From Humisphaera borealis (GTDB taxonomy: Bacteria; Planctomycetota; Phycisphaerae; Tepidisphaerales; Tepidisphaeraceae), in contig NZ_CP063458.1 in the NCBI RefSeq assembly GCF_015169395.1, positions 1,984,001 to 2,048,000 on the forward strand: a DNA stretch of 64,000 nucleotides, written 5' to 3'. Position numbers and translations under genes: made by a program. Positions within the stretch are counted from its first letter, which is position 1, and every line of letters begins with the position of its first letter. Of this stretch, positions 55,125 through 64,000 are shown one piece after another. The notes under the pieces were generated by a model, which did no database searches, was not told the origin of the DNA, and saw nothing but the letters and a program-made list of their open reading frames with translations.

Positions 55125-55453
55125 GTGGGGAACGTTTCATGTGATTATTCAGGAGACCTGGGAACGTCCCCAGGCGTTGCGGGTGCAAGATATCAACGGG
55201 CCCGGTGGAGACAACAACAATCCCCGGGTTCTCTTATTGGCAGTCGTCCAACGCCCTTGGCTTCCAGAGTTGGTCGTGTTTCTCAAAGTGATCAAGTTAG
55301 ATGTGTTCGATGACTTGCGGTCGGTGTCGAACGCAAACCCGGAATCGCGCTAGGGACCCCCGGGCTTTTGCGCTGTCTTCGCGTCGATCAGCGCCTCGCC
55401 GCGTAGACGTCGTAACCGGCGGCAGAGAGGTGAATGCGACGGCAGCGCGAAGG
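55125..55453. other. Leader and gap upstream of the PEP-CTERM gene
   Basis: Convergent on nothing: the left gene is read away and the right gene ends here. A small hairpin CCTGGG-aacgtc-CCCAGG near 55157-55174 lies in the leader of the PEP-CTERM gene. No coding frame is supported. Confidence 0.4.
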
Positions 55454-55870
55454 TCACTTCTTCTCGATCGGCTCTTTGCCGTCCCCCAGCGCTTTCAGAT
55501 CGTCGGCGGCTTGCTCACTCGACTTGGTGCGGTCACAAAGGTTGGTTCCAAGTGCGCCGCCTTTGTCCGCCGTTGCATAGATAATGTATTGCTTGCCTTT
55601 CTCGAAGGTTCGGCCGCAAGAATTGGTCGGCGTCACGACGACAATCTCCTTGGAGTCAACACCTTTCCACGTGCGCTCCACTGCGAACTTAATCGAGATG
55701 TTGCCTCCCTTGTTCTCGACGGACAGGGCACGGCCAAAGAAAACAGCCGCCGACTTCTCCATCGCCTCTTTGGGCGGCGGCGGCGGCAGGCATCGACATG
55801 CCTGTGCAGCGGAAGACAAAACCGGAGTCAGCAGTAAAACAACGGCCAGACGGCGCTTGGTACGGATCAT
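55454..55870 (-). CDS. Secreted TIMP/NTR-like protein
   Basis: 138 residues from the ATG at 55870 (the open frame continues upstream without protein-like sequence). Signal peptide RLAVVLLLTPVLSSAAQA ends just before CRCLPPPPP, so the mature protein would begin Cys-x-Cys as in tissue inhibitors of metalloproteinases, where the N-terminal Cys binds the protease zinc. The rest, AAVFFGRALSVE, IKFAVERTWKGVDSKEIVVVTPTNSCG, KGKQYIIYATADKG and LGTNLCDRTKSSEQA, follows the NTR beta-barrel pattern with paired cysteines. Family call is good; inhibitory activity is unproven. Confidence 0.72.
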   Translation of the reverse strand: MIRTKRRLAVVLLLTPVLSSAAQACRCLPPPPPKEAMEKSAAVFFGRALSVENKGGNISIKFAVERTWKGVDSKEIVVVTPTNSCGRTFEKGKQYIIYATADKGGALGTNLCDRTKSSEQAADDLKALGDGKEPIEKK

Positions 55871-56270
55871 GTCTCCATAGACGTTGATCTGGTCTGAGAG
55901 TTTCCGGTCTTCAATAACAATCTCGGTCAGTTGGAGGGTGACCTTCTGCCATGCGATTGGCGAGCAGACGGGGGCGGGCAAGAACGCGTCTCCCACCCTT
56001 CGCTAGTTGATTTTCCGGCATTTTGCTTTCGCTGTGCTCGGTGTGCCGATATGCTCGCGCGCGACCGTCACCCGCGATTTCCCCAGCGACTTGCCCGGCG
56101 ACTTCCCCCGCGACTTCGCTCGTTAGGTGGTTTTGCCCGGACTTCGATCGCCCCTGCATTGCTGAGGGGTTTCCAGCCGTCGCCGGCGCACCTGACTCAG
56201 GTGGTGCGGTGGCACGGGACGGGTCGGGGTGTCGGCCGTGTCGTCGTCCGCTTTTTACCGGTTTTGAAGA
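55871..56270. other. Divergent region upstream of the surface protein
   Basis: 400 bases between oppositely read genes. It contains four imperfect tandem 12-mers at 56074-56121 of the form GCGACTTnCCCn. Promoters for both neighbours must lie here but none could be defined. Confidence 0.5.
56074..56121. repeat. Four tandem 12-base repeats
   Basis: GCGATTTCCCCA, GCGACTTGCCCG, GCGACTTCCCCC, GCGACTTCGCTC in a row, 150 bases ahead of the surface-protein start codon. They could be binding sites for a regulator or simple slippage products. Confidence 0.8.
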
Positions 56271-59200
56271 ATGCACATGTTCAATCGAAATGCCTCGCAC
56301 GCGGCCAAATCCTTCCGGCAGCGCTCCTCCCGCCGCCCCGTCGCATCGGCGGTGCGGGCGATCATCGAGCAGGTCGAGTGCCGGCAGCTGTTTGCGGCCC
56401 TGGTGATCAACGGGACGGGCAATGCCGACACCATCGTGCTGAACAGCTCGAGTTTCACCCTCAACGGCGTGACGACGAGCATTGCGGCCACCACCACCAG
56501 CATCCAGATCAACGGCAATGCCGGCGCCGATACGATTACGGTCGCGGGGGTTGGCAGCGCGCGGACGTCGGTGACGGTCAACGGCAACGCCGGCACGGAT
56601 TCGATCACCATCGGCACGGGCAATCTTGACGGCGTGCAAAAGGACGTCCTCGTCAGCGGCGGCGCGCTCTCCGACAACGACCTGCTCACCGTCAACGACT
56701 CGGCCCGCCCGGTCACGGGGAGTGACGACCCGAACTCGCGCGTCCGCGTGTCGAGCATCGAGATCAACAACCGGGCGATCAACTTCGCCAACGTCGCGCG
56801 CGTCGTCGTGCAGCAGTCGGGGAACCCCAACTTCACCAACGTCAACGAGGTCGAGGCGGGAGTCTCCGTAACCCTCAACGGCAACGGCGGGAACGACTTT
56901 TACGAAGTCGGCGATAACGACCTGAACCCCACCGGCGGCGTGCTCGACAACATCCGCGGGCGGCTCACACTCAATGCCGGGGCAAACTCCGGCGGCATCG
57001 GCGACAGCTTCAGCTTCAATAACTTTCTCGCCAGTTCGCCATCGTCGTTCGTGATGAGCAATACGCAGGTGACGTCGCCGTCGTCATCGGCGTTCAGGAT
57101 CGATTACTCGGGCTTCGAGGGCACGAGCATCAACCTTTCCGCTGAGGCCGAACGGTTCGATGCCTCGACGCGCACGACGGCCGCGGACTGGTTGCTCGGC
57201 GGCGGCGCTGACGTGATCTTCGGCACCGCCGCCGCCGACACCCTCACCAACGATGGGACAGATCCCGTCGAGTTCCACGGCGGCGGAGGCAACGATACGC
57301 TCATCGGCGGCGATTCGGCCGACATCCTCTTCGGCGACGAAGGCTCGGACCTGCTCGACGGCGGCTTTGGCGATGATCGCTATGGATTTGCTAACGCCCT
57401 GGCGAGCCAGGTGGACACCATCTCGGATATCGACGGCATCAACGAACTCGATTTCAGTTCCATGTCGCAAGCGGTCACCGTGGACCTGGGCTCGACAGTT
57501 CTGGCGACCCACACCAACCGTACCGTGATCGCGGCACCCGGGACTTTGATGTCGAACGCCTTCGGTGGCTCGGGTAATGACACGATTTTCGGCAACGGCG
57601 ACGCCAACAGGCTTGTCGGCAACGGTGGGAGCGATAACGTCTCGGGGTTAGGCGGGGACGACGAGATCATCGGGACCAGTGTCCAGTCGAGCGTCGGCGA
57701 TTTGCTGTTCGGCGGGGATGGCGACGACACCCTGACCACCGCCGGCAGCCTTAGCAAGCTCTTCGGCGGACCAGGCACTGACGGACTGCTGGGCCCGGGT
57801 TCAGGCTTGTTCCCCAACGCCGACCCCGAGATCTTCGTCGAATCCGACGGTGGCACCGTGGACGACGGGTCAACCGTCCCCGAAGTTGCCAACTTCACCG
57901 ATTTCGGCACCATCGCGCCCGGCGGATCGGTCTCTAAAACGTTCACCGTCTTCAACGACGGCGACGCCCCCCTGATCACCGCCAGCCTGCGTGTCACCGA
58001 TGCTGCCGGTTCAGTGACCAACCGCTTCTCGGTCACCGAAGGGCTGAGCGGTGTCATCCAGCCCGGCCAGTGGGATTCGTTCACCATCACCTTCAGCACC
58101 ACCGTCGTCGGAGTGGCCGACCGGTTCGTGCATTTCAGCGACAACGACTCCACCGAAGCCCCCTTCGATTTCGCGATCCGCGGAACCGTGCAGAACGGCA
58201 GCCCGGAAGTGGAAGTGCGCGGGAACAACATCGTCATCGCCGACGGCGACGCCACCGCCTCCACGACCGACTTCACCGATTTCGGCAGCGTGAATACTGG
58301 CGTGCCCCTCACGCGGACGTTTACGGTGAAGAACACCGGCACCGCCGCACTGAGCACGAGCGGGCTGACCGTGCCGGCAGGGTTTTCGATCGACAGTACC
58401 GACACGCTGCTGGCGAGCATTCCCGCCGGCGGGAGCGACACGTTCAAGGTGAAGCTGAACGCAACGGCCGCCGGAACGTTCGCGGGCAACCTCTCGTTCG
58501 CCAACAACGACAGCAACGAGAACCCCTACAACTTCTCGATCAAGGGCATCGTGAACGCCGTGGCAGGTGGCGCGCCGGAAGTTGAAGTTCGCGGCAACAA
58601 CATCGTCATCCTCGACGGCGACACCACGGCATCCACGACCGACTTCACCGACTTCGGCAGCGTGAACGTCGGCTTGCCGGTCACGCGGACGTTTACCGTG
58701 AAGAACACCGGCACCAAGGCGCTGACCACCAGCGGCGTGACGGTGCCGGCCGGGTTTGTCATCGACGCCACCGATACGCTGCTGGCGAGCATTCCCGCCG
58801 GCGGGCAGGACACGTTTAAGGTCAAGTTCAGCGCGACTTCGGGCGGGACGTTCACGGGCAACATCTCGTTCGCCAATAACGACAGCAACGAGAACCCGTA
58901 CAACTTCGCGATCAAGGGGATCGCCAAAGGGCCGGAGATCGAGGTGCGGGGGAACAACGTCGTGATCAACGACGGCGATACATTGCCGAGCACGACCGAC
59001 TTCACCGATTTCGGATCGGCCGCGAAGAACATTTCGATCACCCGGAGCTTCACGGTCCGCAACACGGGAACCGTCGCGCTGACGCTGTCGAGCCTGAAGT
59101 TCGCCACGATCGCCGGGACGGCCTCCACAGCGCCATTCAGCCTGAGCGGATCGTTCCCCACGTCGGTCGCGGCCGGCGGAAGCGCGACGTTCAGCATCAA

Positions 59201-59306
59201 GTTCCTGAGCCTGACGGCCGGCACGTTCGACCGGATGCTGAGCTTCACGACGAACGACGCCAGCGAAGGAACGTTCAACTTCATCCTTCGCGGCAAAGCG
59301 GTGTGA
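56271..59306 (+). CDS. Large surface protein: LEPR-XLL-type signal, RTX repeats, choice-of-anchor D repeats
   Basis: 1011 residues. The N-terminus, basic and ending QVECRQLFAALV (residues 34-45), is the LEPR-XLL-type signal seen in planctomycete surface giants. Residues about 45-150 are strand-rich (VINGTGNADTIVLN, NGNAGADTITV). RTX-like Ca-binding nonapeptides lie at about 336-377 (GGGGNDTLIGGDSADILFGDEG) and 434-497 (GGSGNDTIFGNGDAN, GGDGDDTLT). Four choice-of-anchor D/ASH-like domains follow from about 519, 644, 768 and 887, each with TDFTDFG, a TFTVKNTGT strand and a closing NDSNENPYNF or similar. Units two and three are nearly identical. Probably a secreted adhesin. A strong terminator follows. 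Confidence 0.92.
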   Translation: MHMFNRNASHAAKSFRQRSSRRPVASAVRAIIEQVECRQLFAALVINGTGNADTIVLNSSSFTLNGVTTSIAATTTSIQINGNAGADTITVAGVGSARTSVTVNGNAGTDSITIGTGNLDGVQKDVLVSGGALSDNDLLTVNDSARPVTGSDDPNSRVRVSSIEINNRAINFANVARVVVQQSGNPNFTNVNEVEAGVSVTLNGNGGNDFYEVGDNDLNPTGGVLDNIRGRLTLNAGANSGGIGDSFSFNNFLASSPSSFVMSNTQVTSPSSSAFRIDYSGFEGTSINLSAEAERFDASTRTTAADWLLGGGADVIFGTAAADTLTNDGTDPVEFHGGGGNDTLIGGDSADILFGDEGSDLLDGGFGDDRYGFANALASQVDTISDIDGINELDFSSMSQAVTVDLGSTVLATHTNRTVIAAPGTLMSNAFGGSGNDTIFGNGDANRLVGNGGSDNVSGLGGDDEIIGTSVQSSVGDLLFGGDGDDTLTTAGSLSKLFGGPGTDGLLGPGSGLFPNADPEIFVESDGGTVDDGSTVPEVANFTDFGTIAPGGSVSKTFTVFNDGDAPLITASLRVTDAAGSVTNRFSVTEGLSGVIQPGQWDSFTITFSTTVVGVADRFVHFSDNDSTEAPFDFAIRGTVQNGSPEVEVRGNNIVIADGDATASTTDFTDFGSVNTGVPLTRTFTVKNTGTAALSTSGLTVPAGFSIDSTDTLLASIPAGGSDTFKVKLNATAAGTFAGNLSFANNDSNENPYNFSIKGIVNAVAGGAPEVEVRGNNIVILDGDTTASTTDFTDFGSVNVGLPVTRTFTVKNTGTKALTTSGVTVPAGFVIDATDTLLASIPAGGQDTFKVKFSATSGGTFTGNISFANNDSNENPYNFAIKGIAKGPEIEVRGNNVVINDGDTLPSTTDFTDFGSAAKNISITRSFTVRNTGTVALTLSSLKFATIAGTASTAPFSLSGSFPTSVAAGGSATFSIKFLSLTAGTFDRMLSFTTNDASEGTFNFILRGKAV

Positions 59307-59409
59307 CGCGCCGAAGGCGCTGGCGTGCGAATGGCGCTGGCATGCGAAACGCCGCACCGGGCATCTGCCCCAGGGGAATGGCGCGAACGGGGACCCGCTG
59401 GTTAAGACG

Positions 59410-59439
59410 AAACGCCGAGGTTGAATCGCCTCGGCGTTT
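59410..59439 (+). terminator. Rho-independent terminator of the surface-protein gene
   Basis: Stem AAACGCCGAGG / CCTCGGCGTTT (59410-59420 with 59429-59439), eight-base loop, then T-rich TCGTTTTC. It stands 104 bases after the stop codon. Confidence 0.9.
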
Positions 59440-59598
59440 TCGTTTTCAGCCGACAACCTGAAGGACGGCAGAGGGGTATACCATCTCGATGGTGGCAGGT
59501 GTCTGCCCGGGTACGGTTGTTCACGCGACACCGTGAATCGGGACGGGCCGCCGGCCGCGAGAAGGACCGTTACACGGCGTTAGGAGACTTGTCCTGGC

Positions 59599-61944
59599 AT
59601 GAACTTGAAACTTTCCTTCTTCGCATCTCTCGCAGCCTTCATCGCGATTGCTTTCGGTGGCCGGCCCGTCGCGGCTGCAGAGTCCACTCGCTTTGAGCGG
59701 GACATCCTCCCGGTGTTCTATCACCACTGTTTCGGCTGCCACAGCGAGAAGCAGGCCAAGCCCAAGGGGAAGCTCCGGCTCGACACAGCCGAGGCCATTC
59801 GCGGCAGCGAGGTGATCGTGCCGGGCAAGCCGGACGAGAGCGAACTGTTCAAGCGGGTGTCGCTGCCGCACGGGGATGAGGGGGTGATGCCGCCGCTCAA
59901 AGGGGGTGCACAGCCTCTGAATGACGCCGAGCGGGCGATGGTGCGGCGGTGGATCGCCGACGGGGCGAAACTGGATTCGTGGGTGAAGTTCGATCATCGC
60001 GGGCCGGCCATCCCGGCCGGGCAGGTGACGCCACCGCCGGGGGACGTGCGGCAGCTCAGTGCCGAGCTGCAAAAGCGTGTCGATCAGTTTCACGCCGCCA
60101 GGGGAACGAAGCTGAACCCGCCGGCGGACGATGAGGTCTTCCTGCGCCGTGTCTACGTGGATGTGATCGGCCGCATCCCGACGCTGGAGGAGAGCGGGCG
60201 GTTCCTGGCGAGCAAGGACGACGACAGGCGGGCGAAGCTGATTACGGAACTGCTCAACAGCGAGGGTTACGTCAGCCACATGTTCAACTGGAAGGCCGAC
60301 CTCCTGCGGGTCAACTCGCGCGGGCTCGCCGCCGGTCAGCCGGGCATGCTTTACGACGACTGGGTGAAGGACGCGATTCGTTCGCACATGCCATACGATC
60401 AGTTCGTGAGGGAGCTGATCACGGCCAAGGGCTACTTGTGGAAGAACGGCGCGGTCGGTTTCTACGTGCGCGACCTCGGCATGCCGCTGGACCACATGTC
60501 GAACATGACGCGGGTGTTCCTCGGCACGCGCATCGAGTGCGCGCAGTGCCATGACCATCCGCTGGAGCCGATCACGCAGCGGGATTTCTACCAGATGACG
60601 GCGTTCACGTTCGGCGTAAGCAATCTGGGAAAGCCCGGCGGCTACTCGCCGACCAATGTGAAGCAGTGGCCGGAACTCAAGGCCAGGCTGGCCGCCCTTC
60701 ACAGCGACAAGGAACTGGACGACAGCGTCAGCCAGACGATCGCACCGTTGAAACGGCTGACGGCGGACACCGAGATGCACCTGAAGTTCCCCGAGGCCTA
60801 CCCGTATGACGCGTCGCTCCGCGGGCGGATGGTGGAGCCGCGAACGCTGTTCGGCGACGAAGCGGTCGTCACCGACGGCGACCGCCGGAAGGCCTTTGCC
60901 GATTGGATGACGTCGCCACGCAACCCTCGCTTCGCCAGGAACATCGCCAATCGACTGTGGAAGCGGGTGATGGGCGCAGGGTTGATCGAACCGGTGGACA
61001 GCCTGTCAGCGCTTCCCAATCCGCAGCACGGCGAGCTGGTGGAGTTTCTGGGGCAAGCGATGGTTCGTCTTCGCTTCGACGAGCGGGCTTTCATCGAGAT
61101 GCTACTCAACACGCGCCTCTACCAGAGCCAGACCGTTCGCGAGACGCCGGAGCCGGGGGTGCCGTTCGCCCTGCTCGGGCCGCAACTGCGACGGCTCTCG
61201 GCGGAGCAGATCTGGGATTCTCACCTGGTGCTGCTCGCACCCGACATCGACCAGAGAAAGTCAACGTTCCGCTACGAAGGGCCGCTGGCCACGGAACACC
61301 TCAGGAAGCTGGCGGTGATGACGGCGGACGAGATCATCGCGCAGGCGCGCCTCGACCGCGCCGCGCACACACGCATGCGGGAGGCCAGCCTGCGCCGGGC
61401 GGAGCAGTTGAAGGAGTTGGCGGCAGCCAGGGATCGAGGGGACGAAAAGGAAGTCAAACGGCTGAACGCTGCATACGCCAAGGAGAAGAAGGAGCTCGCC
61501 GGCCCCGGGATGAAACCGGAAGCTGAGCCCGAAATGCAGGACGCCGACCCGCGATGGCGGTCGCTGCCGCCGAGTTTCATCCGCGCCTCCGAGACGCCGC
61601 TCCCGTTGCCGCTGGGGCACTTTCTGCGGCAGTTCGGCCAGTCGGATCGGCGGGAGATCGACGCGTTCAATCGAGATCCAAACACCACGCACTCGCTGGC
61701 GCTGATGAATGGCGACCTGACGAGCCAGATCTTGAAGGAAAGCTCGCTCCTGCGCCGCCAGCTGGCAGCGAGCAAGGCACAGGGCGATGCCCGGACCCAG
61801 CTCATCTTCCGGGCGATCCTCGTACGCTCGGCGACGGCGGACGATATCGCGAGGCTGAACGCCGCAAGCCCGGACGCCTCGGCCCGGGAGCAAGACACCA
61901 TCTGGGCGCTGTTGAACTCGCCGGAGTTCCTTTTCAATCAATAA
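59599..61944 (+). CDS. PSCyt1-DUF1549-DUF1553 secreted cytochrome-like protein
   Basis: 781 residues. Signal peptide LSFFASLAAFIAIAFGGRPVAAA, then PSCyt1 with CFGCHSEKQAKPKGKLRLD (haem CxxCH about residue 49), DUF1549/PSCyt2 (DEVFLRRVYVDVIGRIPTLEESGRFL; CAQCHDHPLEPITQRDFYQM about 315 is the second CxxCH) and DUF1553/PSD1 (ADWMTSPRNPRFARNIANRLWKRVMG; LRRLSAEQIWDSHLVL). Unlike its relative at 9022 it lacks a LamG insertion, and a Lys/Glu-rich coiled coil is present near 600-660. A DUF1501 gene follows 20 bases later, so they form an operon. Function is probably periplasmic and linked to the sulfatase next to it. Confidence 0.93.
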   Translation: MNLKLSFFASLAAFIAIAFGGRPVAAAESTRFERDILPVFYHHCFGCHSEKQAKPKGKLRLDTAEAIRGSEVIVPGKPDESELFKRVSLPHGDEGVMPPLKGGAQPLNDAERAMVRRWIADGAKLDSWVKFDHRGPAIPAGQVTPPPGDVRQLSAELQKRVDQFHAARGTKLNPPADDEVFLRRVYVDVIGRIPTLEESGRFLASKDDDRRAKLITELLNSEGYVSHMFNWKADLLRVNSRGLAAGQPGMLYDDWVKDAIRSHMPYDQFVRELITAKGYLWKNGAVGFYVRDLGMPLDHMSNMTRVFLGTRIECAQCHDHPLEPITQRDFYQMTAFTFGVSNLGKPGGYSPTNVKQWPELKARLAALHSDKELDDSVSQTIAPLKRLTADTEMHLKFPEAYPYDASLRGRMVEPRTLFGDEAVVTDGDRRKAFADWMTSPRNPRFARNIANRLWKRVMGAGLIEPVDSLSALPNPQHGELVEFLGQAMVRLRFDERAFIEMLLNTRLYQSQTVRETPEPGVPFALLGPQLRRLSAEQIWDSHLVLLAPDIDQRKSTFRYEGPLATEHLRKLAVMTADEIIAQARLDRAAHTRMREASLRRAEQLKELAAARDRGDEKEVKRLNAAYAKEKKELAGPGMKPEAEPEMQDADPRWRSLPPSFIRASETPLPLPLGHFLRQFGQSDRREIDAFNRDPNTTHSLALMNGDLTSQILKESSLLRRQLAASKAQGDARTQLIFRAILVRSATADDIARLNAASPDASAREQDTIWALLNSPEFLFNQ

Positions 61945-61964
61945 CCTTTCATTGCACCCACCCT

Positions 61965-63242
61965 ATGAACTCGCTTCGCACCGACATCAGCCGACGCACT
62001 TTCGTGGAGCGCTTCGCACAAGCCGCCTTTGGCGTGACATTGCTGCCTGCCTTCGGCGGGCTCCGGGCAGCGGAACCCGCGATCGGCGGCAAAGCCAAGA
62101 GTGTGATCTTCCTGTACATGCGGGGCGGCATCTCGCATATCGACACCTTCGATCCCAAGCCCGGAAAGCCGGAGATGGCCGGGGTAAACGCGATCAAGAC
62201 CAGTGCCGACGGCGTGCAGATTTCGGAGTGGTTTCCGCGGATGGCTCGGCAGATGCACCACGTTTCGCTGGTGCGGTCGATGACTTCCACGCAGGGCATT
62301 CATGATCGCGGGACCTATCTCGCGCACACCAGCTACTTCATGACGCCGACGATTACTCATCCGTCGCTGGGCTCGTGGGCCGTGAAGGTGCTCGGTTCGG
62401 CAAACGCCGTGCTGCCGGGAAACATCCTCATCAACGGCAGTCCGCAACACCCGCGGAGCGGCTACATGCCGACGCATCTGGCCCCCCTGCCGATCACCGA
62501 TCCCGGCGCCGGCCTGCAGAACGCCGCCCTGCCGTCGAAGACCACCGAGTCCGACTTTGCCCGGCGCACCGCGCTGGCCCGGGCCATAGGGGAGCGATTC
62601 GTGAATCAGACGCCGCATCGGGATGCCGCCGCCTACCTGAAGGTGCAGCAGGATGCCGCCACACTGATGAAAAGCGAGGACCTGAAGGTGTTCGACATTT
62701 CTCGCGAGGATAAGAAAACCCAGGCGGCCTACGGCACGCACACGTTCGGCAAAGGCTGCCTTCTGGCCCGGCGGCTGGTCGAGAGCGGCGTGCGGTTTGT
62801 GGAAGTCGAAGACGAACACAACTGGGATACGCACAACGACCAGGTCAAGTCGATGGAAAACATGACGCCGACCACCGACCAGACCATGGCCGTGCTGCTT
62901 GAAGACCTGCATCAGCGGGGCCTGCTCGCCAGCACGCTCGTCGTGATGGCGACCGAGTTCGGCCGTTCGCCGCAGATCAGCACCGTCACCAACGGCCGCG
63001 GGCATCATCCCGGCGTGTTCACCTGGTGGCTCGCGGGCGGCGGCGTGAAAGGCGGCTACGTCTATGGCAAGTCCGATGCAACCGGCGAACACGTCGCAGA
63101 GAAACCCGTCACCATGCAGGACTGCAATGCCACCATCGCGCAGGCGATGGGCATCGACCTGCAGCACGTCGAGCACTCCCCCTCCGGTCGTCCGTTTACC
63201 GTGGCAGACAAAGGAAAGGCAGTGACCGATCTGTTCGCATGA
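61965..63242 (+). CDS. DUF1501 domain protein
   Basis: 425 residues from ATG 61965. The N-terminus (ISRRTFVERFAQAAFGVTLLPAF) has the twin-arginine form. Family motifs: FLYMRGGISHIDTFDPKPG near 48, VRSMTSTQGIHDRGTYLAHT near 105, FVEVEDEHNWDTHNDQVKSM near 283, TLVVMATEFGRSPQIS near 324, GRGHHPGVFTWWLAGGGVKGGYVYG near 345. It shares the transcript of the DUF1549/1553 gene and is followed by a convergent sulfatase, a typical planctomycete neighbourhood. Enzymatic activity is not established; the fold is alkaline-phosphatase-like. Confidence 0.93.
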   Translation: MNSLRTDISRRTFVERFAQAAFGVTLLPAFGGLRAAEPAIGGKAKSVIFLYMRGGISHIDTFDPKPGKPEMAGVNAIKTSADGVQISEWFPRMARQMHHVSLVRSMTSTQGIHDRGTYLAHTSYFMTPTITHPSLGSWAVKVLGSANAVLPGNILINGSPQHPRSGYMPTHLAPLPITDPGAGLQNAALPSKTTESDFARRTALARAIGERFVNQTPHRDAAAYLKVQQDAATLMKSEDLKVFDISREDKKTQAAYGTHTFGKGCLLARRLVESGVRFVEVEDEHNWDTHNDQVKSMENMTPTTDQTMAVLLEDLHQRGLLASTLVVMATEFGRSPQISTVTNGRGHHPGVFTWWLAGGGVKGGYVYGKSDATGEHVAEKPVTMQDCNATIAQAMGIDLQHVEHSPSGRPFTVADKGKAVTDLFA

Positions 63243-63292
63243 TCGTGCGTCGATAAGCCCGCAGGCTCCAGGGGCCGGAGCTTTCTGCGCCG

Positions 63293-64000
63293 CTATTTGC
63301 CTTCCCTGGCCCACTGCTTCATCAGCGCGATGTTCTTCGCGACTTCGGGGTCCGGCTTGCGGCTTTGGTAGGCGGCCATGTCCGAGTCGTAGCGCGATTC
63401 GGGCTCGGGCGTGCGGCCCTGATCATTGGTCCGCTCGATCCATCGGTCGAGCATGGCGCGAAGCCCTTGGAGCGTTGCGGCCTGTGCGGGGTCGGCAGCG
63501 AGGTTGTGCACTTCCCATGGATCGGCGGCCAGGTCATAGAGTTCTTCGGGCGGCCGCGCTTTGGCAAAGAGCTGGCGTTGTACCTCATCAAGCAGACCGG
63601 CGGCTTCGGCGGCCCGCAATGCAATCAGGCACGGTTTGTGATCTTTGTAGGCATTGGGCTGAAGATACGGCCGCTGGGGCAGGAAGTTGCGAATGTATTT
63701 CCATCGCTCCGTGCGAACGCTGCGGATGCGATCCACGGTCTCGTCGGCGCGGTCGCGTGCGGCGAAGGTGGCCTCGCGTGCCTGATAATCCGGCGCGAGT
63801 GCATTGCGCGCCTGCATCGCCTTTGGCAACGGGATGCCCGCCAGCGCGAGCGACATCGCCGCCATGTCGATGTGTTCGATCAGGTCCTTGCGTCGCAGGC
63901 CTCTGGGCAAGCCGGGACCGATCACAACGAAGGGGATGTGCGTGCCTTCGTCGTAGAGGAACTGCTTGCCGCGGCCGTGGCTTACGCCGTGATCGGTCAC
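63293..64000 (-). CDS. Sulfatase, C-terminal part (cut by window edge)
   Basis: 235 residues visible; the frame is open at the right edge, so the N-terminal part with the formylglycine-forming Cys/Ser motif lies outside. [29 protein letters not shown] is the DHG...K...YDEG...P metal- and substrate-binding block of the alkaline-phosphatase/sulfatase superfamily, and [19 protein letters not shown] and [22 protein letters not shown] are the usual C-terminal sulfatase marks. The enzyme probably removes sulfate from polysaccharides or glycoconjugates in the periplasm; which one cannot be told from this part. Confidence 0.9.
   Translation of the reverse strand: MTDHGVSHGRGKQFLYDEGTHIPFVVIGPGLPRGLRRKDLIEHIDMAAMSLALAGIPLPKAMQARNALAPDYQAREATFAARDRADETVDRIRSVRTERWKYIRNFLPQRPYLQPNAYKDHKPCLIALRAAEAAGLLDEVQRQLFAKARPPEELYDLAADPWEVHNLAADPAQAATLQGLRAMLDRWIERTNDQGRTPEPESRYDSDMAAYQSRKPDPEVAKNIALMKQWAREGK

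Noticed and set aside
57380-58516. Long minus-strand frames opposite the surface protein (also 58011-59531)
   Set aside because: They arise from the repetitive Ser/Thr/Gly codons of the forward gene.

Overview
The window looks like a chromosomal segment of a planctomycete, most likely in or near the Phycisphaerae/Tepidisphaeraceae; that placement is inferred from gene content. The markers are two DUF1549/DUF1553 (PSCyt1-PSCyt2-PSD1) plus DUF1501 gene pairs, a PVC-type haem-binding CxxCH protein, a sulfatase, a TIGR03067-type secreted protein, a PEP-CTERM protein with autotransporter-type beta-strand repeats, and a giant surface protein whose N-terminus (VECRQLFA) is a LEPR-XLL-type signal. 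DNA is GC-rich, genes are mostly monocistronic or in pairs, and intergenic spaces are long and full of inverted repeats.

Layout. 0-8.4 kb: end of a TPR protein, a small secreted/anchored protein, then mnmE and yidC (a conserved neighbourhood), a metallophosphoesterase and an unusual sigma-70 factor with an extra N-terminal HTH. 8.5-17.9 kb: stress protein, first DUF1549/1553-DUF1501 pair, TPR protein and an S9 prolyl oligopeptidase. 18.0-19.6 kb: a short accessory island with three small genes separated by attC-like palindromes, including a trypsin-like peptidase and a small gene interrupted by an in-frame TAG. 19.7-31.6 kb: haem-binding protein, cinA, transglutaminase TgpA-like protein, two ATP-dependent DNA ligase-like genes (one a SWIM-ligase-WGR fusion), divergent recX. 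31.2-42.9 kb: Mrp ATPase, cardiolipin synthase, cytochrome P450, DapA-family aldolase, ABC permease and TetR regulator, GT87-like membrane protein, DUF58 and MoxR. 43-47.3 kb: prepilin-like protein, peroxiredoxin-like protein, frameshifted M14 carboxypeptidase, DUF4239 protein.

47.3-52.3 kb is the most disturbed part: long non-coding DNA, a complete ISAs1-family insertion sequence with terminal inverted repeats and a 10-bp target duplication but a broken transposase, an initiator tRNA-Met with its terminator, a second copy of that terminator 2 kb away bracketing three small secreted proteins, a zinc-finger protein and a DUF1905 remnant. 52.3-64 kb is dominated by secreted or surface proteins (beta-strand-repeat PEP-CTERM protein, TIMP-like protein, RTX/choice-of-anchor protein), then a second DUF1549/1553-DUF1501 pair and a sulfatase cut by the window edge.

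The strongest leads for something new are the integron-like cassette island at 18.07-19.58 kb, the SWIM-ligase-WGR/second-ligase cluster beside recX, and a recurrent design in which intergenic spaces carry pairs of inverted low-complexity motifs, each space with its own motif, one of which has expanded to 13 tandem heptamers across the stop codon of yidC. All functional calls rest on reading motifs by eye; no database search was run.
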